Under the pieces are notes generated by a model that was not told the origin of the DNA, made no database searches, and was given only the letters and a program-made list of their open reading frames with translations. From Rubritepida sp. (lineage in GTDB: Bacteria; Pseudomonadota; Alphaproteobacteria; Acetobacterales; Acetobacteraceae): a stretch of DNA of 12,091 nucleotides. The stretch is taken from NCBI GenBank assembly GCA_014376425.1, contig JACMRO010000315.1, positions 1-12,091 of the forward strand. Direction: 5' to 3'. Numbering within the stretch: the stretch's first letter is position 1; every line of letters starts with the position of its first letter. Below are positions 6,200-12,091 of the stretch, piece by piece. The translations under genes and the position numbers were made by a program.

Positions 6200-7000
6200 A
6201 TGCCACTGATTATTTTCGCCTCCCCGAAAGGTGGCGTCGGCAAGACCACGATGGCAGCCAACATCGCAGATGCCCTGCGCCGAAATGGGCGCCGGGTCCT
6301 GGTCATCGATTTCGACCCGCAGAATACGCTGCGGCTGCATTTCGGCGTGCCCCTGTCGGACGGTGCGGGCTTCCTTGCTAACCTCCCAAAACGCCCGGAC
6401 TGGCGAAACGTTGCACGGCAAACTGCGAGCGGGGTGATGTTGCTGCCACACGGCGCCATCGACATTCGCGGCGCATTGGGCCTGTCCTCGGCGATCGAGC
6501 GTGATCCGGAACTGCTCGCCGCACCCATGCGCGCTATCCTGGCCGACCCGGGCCTGGTGGTAATCGCCGACACACCTCCTGGACCTTCGCATGCGCTTAA
6601 CCTGCTGGCGCCGATGGCCAGCCTGGTGATCGCCGTGCTGTTGGCGGACGCGACCTCGGCGGCGCTGGTGCCGGAGATCGACAACGGTCGCTTCCTGGGC
6701 CAGGGCACCATGGCGGCGCTGTTCGCTGGCCGGCTGCGGGTGCTGCTGAACGGGGTGGACCCCAATGCCCGCCTCTCGCGCGCCGCGGCCGAAACGGTGG
6801 CGCGGCATCTGGGGCCACGGCTGCTTGGCGCGGTCGCGCGTGAGGAGGCGGTGGCCGAGGCGCTGGCGGCGCAGCGGCTGATCCTCGACATTTCCCCCAA
6901 CAGTCAGGCGGCGGAGGATCTGCGCGAGGTGGCCCGCGGCATCGAGGCCGCGATGCCGGCGGTACCGGACACGTTGCAACAGGGCTGGGGCGCACGATGA
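6200..7000 (+). CDS. bcsQ: Cellulose synthase-associated ParA/MinD-like ATPase BcsQ
   Basis: This 266-aa cytoplasmic SIMIBI-class ATPase is close to the ~250 aa of E. coli BcsQ. The deviant Walker A motif is SPKGGVGKTT (8-17), with signature Lys10 and P-loop Lys15. The A' motif is VIDFDPQ (35-41, Asp37/Asp39) and Walker B-like IADTPPG (122-128, Asp124). All nucleotide-binding elements are intact, so ATP-dependent dimerisation is expected. In enterobacteria BcsQ pairs with BcsR, binds the BcsA-BcsB complex and affects its assembly and polar location. The gene starts with a strong GGAGG (6191-6195) and its TGA overlaps the bcsAB ATG (ATGA at 6997-7000), suggesting coupled synthesis with the synthase. 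Plasmid-type ParA is unlikely given the bcs context and absence of a parB gene. Confidence 0.92.
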   Translation: MPLIIFASPKGGVGKTTMAANIADALRRNGRRVLVIDFDPQNTLRLHFGVPLSDGAGFLANLPKRPDWRNVARQTASGVMLLPHGAIDIRGALGLSSAIERDPELLAAPMRAILADPGLVVIADTPPGPSHALNLLAPMASLVIAVLLADATSAALVPEIDNGRFLGQGTMAALFAGRLRVLLNGVDPNARLSRAAAETVARHLGPRLLGAVAREEAVAEALAAQRLILDISPNSQAAEDLREVARGIEAAMPAVPDTLQQGWGAR

Positions 7001-10000
7001 GTTTTGTTGCTGCGCGGCGCGAAAGACTCGCGCGATTGCCGCTGATGCGGCAGGCCTGGTTTGGCTGGGTTTCGACCATCATCGGTTTGATCGCGGCACT
7101 TGCCGTCATCGTGGTGCCGCTGGAGCCGGAGCAGCAGGCGCTGATGGGTCTGGGCGGCTTCGTCATCTTCCTGATCTTCAACCGCTTCGAAGGCAGGACC
7201 ATCACCCTGTTCCTGGCGGCGCTCTCATCGATTATCTCGGTGCGCTACATCTACTGGCGAGTGACCGAGACACTGGATTATTCGGGCTTCTGGCAGACCT
7301 TTCTGGGCACCGGCCTGCTGATGGCCGAGGTGTATGCGATCGTGGCGCTGGTGCTGTCCTACTTCCAGGTGGTGTGGCCGCTGGACCGCAAGCCGGTGCC
7401 GCTGCCGGCGGACCCGGAAAGCTGGCCATCGATCGATGTGTTCATCCCGACCTACAACGAGCCGCTGGAAGTGGTGCGGCCGACGGTGTTCGCGGCGCTG
7501 GCGCTCGACTGGCCGAAGCACAAGCTGAACGTCTACGTGCTGGATGACGGCAGGCGCGAGGAGTTTCGCCAATTCGCCGCCGAGTGCGGCGCCGGCTACA
7601 TCATCCGCCCCGACAACAAGGGCGCCAAGGCCGGCAACATCAACCACGCGCTGGCGCAGACCGATAGCGAATACGTGGTGATCTTCGATTGCGACCACGT
7701 CTCGACCCGCGCCTTCCTGCAGTTGACGGTGGGCTGGATGCTGCGCGACCGCGGCCTGTGCATGGTGCAGACGCCGCATTATTTCTATTCGCCTGACCCG
7801 TTCGAGCGGAACCTGGCTTCCGGCCAGCGGGTGCCGAATGAGGGACTGCTGTTCTACGGGCTGATCCAGCAGGGCAACGACTTCTGGGGCGCGACCTTCT
7901 TCTGCGGCTCCTGCGCCGTCATCCGGCGCACCGCGCTGGAGGAGATCGGCGGCGTGCCGACCGAGACGGTGACGGAGGACTGCCACGCTTCGCTGCGGAT
8001 GCAGAAAGCCGGCTGGCGCACTGCCTATCTGCGGGTGCCGCTGGCGGCTGGCCTGGCGACCGAGCGGCTGATGCTGCATATCGGCCAGCGCATGCGTTGG
8101 GCGCGCGGTATGATCCAGATCATGCGGATCGAGAACCCGCTCTTTGCCACCAATCTCAATCTGGCGCAGCGCCTCTGCTATTTCATGGCGATGTTCCACT
8201 TCCTGTTCCCGCTGCCGCGCTTCGTGTTCCTCACGGCGCCGCTGGCCTTCCTGCTGTTCGGTGAGAACATCATCGCCGCCTCGCCGCTCGCCATCGTGGC
8301 CTATGCGGGGCCGCACATCGTGCACTCCATCGCCACCGCGTCGCGGGTGCAGCGCTCGGTCCGCCACAGCTTCTGGTCGGAGATTTATGAGAGCGTGCTG
8401 ACGATCTATCTGATCCCGGTAACGCTGGCGACAATACTCGACCCGCGGCGCGGCAAATTCAACGTGACGGATAAGGGCGGCACGCTGGATGAGGGCTTCT
8501 TCGATCTGCGCGCCGTGGGCCCGAACATGGTGCTGGCAGTGTTCCTGATCGTCGGGCTGATGTTCGGCATCTACGGCCTGGCCGCCAACCCGCCGGCATC
8601 GCTGGAATTTCAGGCCTACGCGCTGAACATCGTCTGGGCGACCTTGACCCTGCTGACGGTGCTGGCCGGCCTGGCTGTGGGCCGTGAGCGCCGGCAGGTG
8701 CGTGAACGCGCCCGCATCGGCGCCGAGATCGGTGCGGCGATCGTGTTGCCCGATGGCCGGCGGATTGCCGGCATGTCGGAGGACCTGTCGCTGGGCGGTG
8801 CTGCCCTGAGCATGGAACGGCCCCCAGGGCTGGAGGAAGATCAGTTGGTGACGGTCGAGTTGCAGGTGGGGGCGGAAAGCGTGTCGGTGCCCGCGGAAGT
8901 GCTGCGCTGGCAGGATGGCCGCGCCCAGATACGCTTCGTGCCGCAGGATTTGCGTGACGAAGGCCAGATCGTGCGCGCCGTGCTTGGCCGTGCCGATGCC
9001 TGGGTGGATTGGGACGACATCCGTCCCGACCGGCCGCTGCGTTCGCTGAAGGAAGTCGCGGTGTCGATCGGTGGTTTGTTCGCGGGTGGTTCGCAGTTCT
9101 CTTTCCGGCGCAAGCCCAAGGTCAACCCAAGGCCCCAGGCGGCCGCGCCGTCTTCGGCCCGGGAGGCGGCCTTGCGGGCAAACATCCGTCGCGCTGCGGC
9201 GATCGTGCTGGGCGTGGGCCTGCTGGCGGCACCTGCCGCCGCTCAGCGCGGGCCTGCTGCCCCGGCTGCCGCGCCCCCACCGCCGGCCAGCCTGGCCCCG
9301 GTGGGCCAGGCCCAGCCCGACCGTCCGGCGCTGCCGCCGGTGATCGGCACCACGCCGCTGCTGACGACGCAGCAAAACCAGCCAGACCCGGCCGGCACGC
9401 GGCGTGGAACCCGCACGCTGCGCCAGCTTGGCCTGCGCGGACCGATGCAGCTGCGCGGCGTGTCCGACCTGCAGGGCGTGTTGTTCGGCGTGCGCGGCGA
9501 CGAGGTGGTAACCGCCGCTTCGATCAACCTGCAGGGCGCCACCTCGCCGGCGCTGATCCCCGAACTGAGCCAGATCGCGATCACGCTGAACGAGCAGTTC
9601 ATCGGCGCGATCCAGCCCGACCGTAATCGGCCGGCCTTCGGGCCGCTGCAATTCCCGGTCAACCCGGTATTTTTCGCCGACAACAACCGGCTGAACTTCC
9701 GCTTCAGCGGTCGCTACGCGGTGGAGTGCAATGACCCGCTCTCGGGCCTGCTGTGGAGCACGATCAGCGACACCAGCACGCTAAGCCTGACGCTGGAGCG
9801 GCTGCCGCTGACCCGCGATCTGGCGCGGCTGCCTGAGCCGTTCTTCGACCAGCGACTGCTGCGCGAGCCGCTGAACCTGCCGGTCATCATGGCCGATACG
9901 GCGGGCAATGAGGTAATTCGCGCCGCCGTCATCGCATCCAGCTGGTTCGCCGTGCAGGCGGATTATCGCGGCGCCAACTTCCCGGTGCAGGCCAGTCTGC

Positions 10001-11529
10001 CCGATCGCGGCAATGCGGTGGTGATCGCCACCGGCCCCGATTCGGTGCCGGGCGTGACCCTGCCACGTTTCGACGGGCCCACGCTGGCGCTGGTGCAGAA
10101 TCCGAACGACCAGTTTGGGCTGCTCCTCGTCATCGGCGGCCGTTCGGGTGCCGAGGCGGTGACCGCGGCCTCGGCCCTGGCGGTCGGCCGCGAGGCGCTG
10201 TCGGGCGAGAGCGCCCTGGTGCAGGCGCAGAATGTGCCGGTGCGTGCGCCCTATGACGCGCCGCGCTGGATCAACACGTCCCGGCCCGTGCGGCTGGGCG
10301 AGATCATGGACCCGTCCGAGCTGCAGGCCTTCGGCTACGTGCCGGGCGCGATCTCGGTGCCGTTCCGCACCGCGCCCGACCTCTACACCTGGCGTAACCG
10401 GCCATTGCAGGCGGATATCCGTTTCCGCTCACCGCCCGGGCCGGTGATGGACGTGGCCGTCTCGCGGCTCGACGTCGCGGTGAACGACGTGTTCCTGCGC
10501 AGCCTGCCGCTGCGTGGCGCCGACCCGTCCTGGCCCTGGTCATGGCTGTCGCGCCAGGTTGGCGCGGTGGAACGGACGCAGGCCACGCTTGGCATTCCGC
10601 CCTGGATGATCTTCGGCCAAAATGAACTGCAGCTGCGCTTCGACATGCGGCCATTGCATCGTGGCGACTGCGTAGCGGTGCCGGGTGACGTGCGTGCCGC
10701 GATCGACAGCGACAGCACGCTGGACCTGTCGAACGCGCATCGCTTCGTGGCGCTGCCCAATCTGGCGCATTTCGTCTCCGCCGGCTTCCCCTTCACCAAG
10801 CTGGCCGACCTCAGCCAGACCGCGATGGTGCTGCCGGAGCGGCCTAACAGCCAGGAACTGACAGCAGCACTTGGGCTGGTGGGCCGGATGGCCGCCATTG
10901 TCGGCTACCCGGCAACCGGGTTGAGCGTGGTCCGGCCGAACGGGCTCGAGGCCAGCGCGGACCGTGACCTGATCGTCATCGGCGCGCTCGGCCGCCAGCC
11001 GGCGCTGGCCACGCTGCTGCGCGACGGGCCGGTGTCGCTGGAGGGCAACCGCCTTTCGGTCAACCTGTCCGATCCGCTGGGCGATTTCCGCGCCGTCTTC
11101 GGCGGCAACCGGGCGCGGCAGGAGCGCGAGCGTGTCGCGGCCCAGCTTGCCGCACCGGGCGAAGCGCTTGGCCTGCTGGTGGGCTTCCAGAGCCCGCTGC
11201 GCGCCGGCCGTTCGGTGGTGGCGCTAACCGGCTCCACGCCGGCCGGGATGGAAGGCATGCTGGCGGCACTGCGCGACCCTGAGCAATTGCCGCGCATCCA
11301 GGGCGACGTGGCCTTGCTGTCGGGCGGCCGGGTCGAGGGCTACCGGCTGGGTTCGACCTACAATGTCGGATCGATCCCGCCCTGGCTGTATCCGCAGCAA
11401 TATCTGGCCGCCCAGCCCTGGGCGATCCTGCTGATCCTGATCGTCGCGATCATTCTGATGGTGGGGCCGCTGTACTGGGTGCTGCGCCGCCGTGCCGCGC
11501 TGCGTCTGCGCGCAAGGACCTCCGGATGA
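6997..11529 (+). CDS. bcsAB: Fused cellulose synthase catalytic and periplasmic subunits (BcsAB)
   Basis: This 1510-aa fusion is comparable to AcsAB of Komagataeibacter (about 1550 aa). The BcsA part (about 1-700) has about four N-terminal membrane helices (24-41, 50-63, 69-86, 103-128). A GT2 domain follows with DDG (183-185), DCD (231-233), FFCGS (301-305), TED (326-328) and QRMRW (364-368), then about five more helices between 395 and 562. A PilZ domain has RxxxR (R569/R573) and DLSLGG (DxSxxG, 596-601), so c-di-GMP activation is expected. A linker contains a signal-peptide-like segment (about 731-750) and a Pro/Ala-rich stretch. The BcsB part (about 805-1510) is periplasmic and ends in a membrane helix (about 1474-1497) with a basic tail. 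It polymerises UDP-glucose to beta-1,4-glucan and translocates it across the inner membrane. All catalytic residues seem intact and the reading frame is continuous, so this is a real fusion. It overlaps bcsQ and bcsC by ATGA. Confidence 0.97.
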   Translation: MSFVAARRERLARLPLMRQAWFGWVSTIIGLIAALAVIVVPLEPEQQALMGLGGFVIFLIFNRFEGRTITLFLAALSSIISVRYIYWRVTETLDYSGFWQTFLGTGLLMAEVYAIVALVLSYFQVVWPLDRKPVPLPADPESWPSIDVFIPTYNEPLEVVRPTVFAALALDWPKHKLNVYVLDDGRREEFRQFAAECGAGYIIRPDNKGAKAGNINHALAQTDSEYVVIFDCDHVSTRAFLQLTVGWMLRDRGLCMVQTPHYFYSPDPFERNLASGQRVPNEGLLFYGLIQQGNDFWGATFFCGSCAVIRRTALEEIGGVPTETVTEDCHASLRMQKAGWRTAYLRVPLAAGLATERLMLHIGQRMRWARGMIQIMRIENPLFATNLNLAQRLCYFMAMFHFLFPLPRFVFLTAPLAFLLFGENIIAASPLAIVAYAGPHIVHSIATASRVQRSVRHSFWSEIYESVLTIYLIPVTLATILDPRRGKFNVTDKGGTLDEGFFDLRAVGPNMVLAVFLIVGLMFGIYGLAANPPASLEFQAYALNIVWATLTLLTVLAGLAVGRERRQVRERARIGAEIGAAIVLPDGRRIAGMSEDLSLGGAALSMERPPGLEEDQLVTVELQVGAESVSVPAEVLRWQDGRAQIRFVPQDLRDEGQIVRAVLGRADAWVDWDDIRPDRPLRSLKEVAVSIGGLFAGGSQFSFRRKPKVNPRPQAAAPSSAREAALRANIRRAAAIVLGVGLLAAPAAAQRGPAAPAAAPPPPASLAPVGQAQPDRPALPPVIGTTPLLTTQQNQPDPAGTRRGTRTLRQLGLRGPMQLRGVSDLQGVLFGVRGDEVVTAASINLQGATSPALIPELSQIAITLNEQFIGAIQPDRNRPAFGPLQFPVNPVFFADNNRLNFRFSGRYAVECNDPLSGLLWSTISDTSTLSLTLERLPLTRDLARLPEPFFDQRLLREPLNLPVIMADTAGNEVIRAAVIASSWFAVQADYRGANFPVQASLPDRGNAVVIATGPDSVPGVTLPRFDGPTLALVQNPNDQFGLLLVIGGRSGAEAVTAASALAVGREALSGESALVQAQNVPVRAPYDAPRWINTSRPVRLGEIMDPSELQAFGYVPGAISVPFRTAPDLYTWRNRPLQADIRFRSPPGPVMDVAVSRLDVAVNDVFLRSLPLRGADPSWPWSWLSRQVGAVERTQATLGIPPWMIFGQNELQLRFDMRPLHRGDCVAVPGDVRAAIDSDSTLDLSNAHRFVALPNLAHFVSAGFPFTKLADLSQTAMVLPERPNSQELTAALGLVGRMAAIVGYPATGLSVVRPNGLEASADRDLIVIGALGRQPALATLLRDGPVSLEGNRLSVNLSDPLGDFRAVFGGNRARQERERVAAQLAAPGEALGLLVGFQSPLRAGRSVVALTGSTPAGMEGMLAALRDPEQLPRIQGDVALLSGGRVEGYRLGSTYNVGSIPPWLYPQQYLAAQPWAILLILIVAIILMVGPLYWVLRRRAALRLRARTSG
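9187..9249 (+). other. Signal-peptide-like segment at the BcsA-BcsB junction
   Basis: Residues 731-751 of BcsAB read as two arginines, a hydrophobic run (AAAIVLGVGLLAAP) and AAAQ, exactly the n-, h- and c-region pattern of a Sec signal with an AxA site. It is followed by a Pro/Ala-rich stretch typical of the start of mature BcsB. It may be a relic of the separate bcsB signal sequence, still used as membrane anchor and possibly as a cleavage site. Processing is inferred. Confidence 0.6.
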
Positions 11530-12091
11530 CCCACCGCACCCGACTTCTCGCCGCCGTCTTCGGCGTGGCGGTGAGCCTGCCTGCGTTGGCCCAGCAGGAC
11601 ACCCGTGGCGTGCAGGCGCTGATCGACCAGGCAAATTACTGGCGGCTGCAGAACCGGCCCGAGCTGGTGGTGCGGACGTTGGAGCGGGTGCTGGCGGTGG
11701 ATCCGCGCAATGCCGACGCGCTGGCCGGTGCCGCCCAGGCACAGGCCCAGGTCGGCAACCGCCCCGCCGCCGAGGCCTATCTGGCCCGGCTGCGCCAGGT
11801 GGCGCCAAACGACCCGCGCGTGGCCGAGACCGACATCAACGTGCGCGCCGCGACGGTGGACCAGGGCGCGCTGGCCGAGGCGCGGCGCCTGGCCCAGGCC
11901 GGCCGCACCGCCGAGGCGATTGCCCGCTACCGCGAGTTGTTCCGCGGCAACCAGCCGCCCGACGTATATGCCGTCGAGTTCTACCAGACTCTGGCCGGCA
12001 CCGAGCAGGGCTTTGGCGAGGCACAGGCTGGGTTGTCGCGTCTGTCCACCCGCTTCCCCTCCGACAACCGGCCGCAGCTGGCGCTGGCGCA
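11526..12091 (+). CDS. bcsC: Cellulose export protein BcsC, N-terminal part (cut by window end)
   Basis: The ATG at 11526 overlaps the bcsAB stop codon (ATGA). The 188 visible residues open with a Sec signal peptide: basic MTHRTR, hydrophobic LLAAVFGVAVSLP, cleavage after ALA near residue 22. Helical repeats of TPR type follow: an ANYW..QNRPE...RTLERVLAVDPRNADAL unit (about 37-66), then NRPAAEAYLARLRQVAPNDPR (78-98) and an AGRTAEAIARYRELF unit (125-139). In BcsC a long periplasmic TPR solenoid precedes a C-terminal 16-stranded outer-membrane barrel that exports cellulose; the barrel lies beyond the window. Position immediately after bcsAB matches the canonical order. Identification rests on signal peptide, TPRs and context. 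Confidence 0.9.
   Translation, partial: MTHRTRLLAAVFGVAVSLPALAQQDTRGVQALIDQANYWRLQNRPELVVRTLERVLAVDPRNADALAGAAQAQAQVGNRPAAEAYLARLRQVAPNDPRVAETDINVRAATVDQGALAEARRLAQAGRTAEAIARYRELFRGNQPPDVYAVEFYQTLAGTEQGFGEAQAGLSRLSTRFPSDNRPQLALA

Noticed and set aside
6056..6979. 307-codon minus-strand frame opposite bcsQ
   Set aside because: Shadow of the ParA-like gene; no start signal context and no domain.
6200..7000. Plasmid or chromosome partition ParA, suggesting a mobile element
   Set aside because: No ParB, parS-like repeats or replication genes. The gene is coupled to bcsAB by overlap, which identifies BcsQ.
7225..9651. 808-codon open frame on the minus strand
   Set aside because: It is opposite the conserved BcsA/PilZ coding region, with a His/Arg/Gln-rich shadow composition and no motifs. 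The BcsAB reading on the plus strand has all catalytic motifs.
1..12091. CRISPR arrays, tRNA/rRNA genes, insertion sequences or phage genes
   Set aside because: No regularly spaced repeats, no cloverleaf-like sequences noticed, and no transposase or integrase frames. Coding is nearly continuous with chromosomal housekeeping and bcs genes.

Overview
This high-GC window has the look of an alphaproteobacterium of the Acetobacteraceae / Rhodospirillales type. The main reason is a cellulose synthase locus whose catalytic and periplasmic subunits are fused into one BcsAB polypeptide, an arrangement I associate mainly with acetic acid bacteria and relatives. The genus cannot be fixed from the sequence alone.

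Left half (about 1-3870, minus strand). Four co-directional genes are spaced 31, 57 and 19 nt apart and probably form one operon. In transcription order they are a fumarylacetoacetate-hydrolase-family enzyme, an exported YceI-family lipocalin-like protein, a membrane protein with a Tll0287/DUF3365-type c-heme sensor domain plus HAMP but no output domain, and a soluble Ser/Thr protein kinase with a duplicated C-terminal module. A further gene may begin at the left edge. The hemoprotein and kinase form a plausible split redox-sensing pair. This is inference from gene order and domain content.

Middle (3871-4014). A comparatively AT-rich divergent intergenic region separates the two transcription units and must hold promoters for both. 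It contains a 10-bp palindrome.

Right half (about 4015-12091, plus strand). This is a bacterial cellulose synthesis (bcs) operon: bcsZ (GH8 endoglucanase with a twin-arginine-like signal), a proline-rich BcsR/BcsP-like protein, bcsQ (ParA/MinD-like ATPase), bcsAB (GT2 synthase + PilZ + BcsB, 1510 aa) and the 5' part of bcsC (outer-membrane export, TPR domain), cut by the window end. bcsQ-bcsAB and bcsAB-bcsC each overlap by ATGA, consistent with translational coupling. BcsA polymerises UDP-glucose and extrudes the glucan under c-di-GMP control through PilZ. BcsB guides it through the periplasm, BcsC passes it through the outer membrane, and BcsZ trims it. BcsQ and the proline-rich protein probably act as cytoplasmic accessory or positioning factors.

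No wholly new system is evident. The points most worth attention are: (i) the proline-rich gene in the slot used by ccpAx/bcsH in Komagataeibacter, with short terminal motifs recalling BcsR/BcsP/CcpAx; (ii) BcsQ together with a fused BcsAB; (iii) a signal-peptide-like segment at the A/B fusion junction; (iv) the output-less heme/HAMP sensor beside a kinase with a repeated 'GPIA' module; and (v) a perfect hairpin covering the ribosome-binding region of the heme sensor gene.
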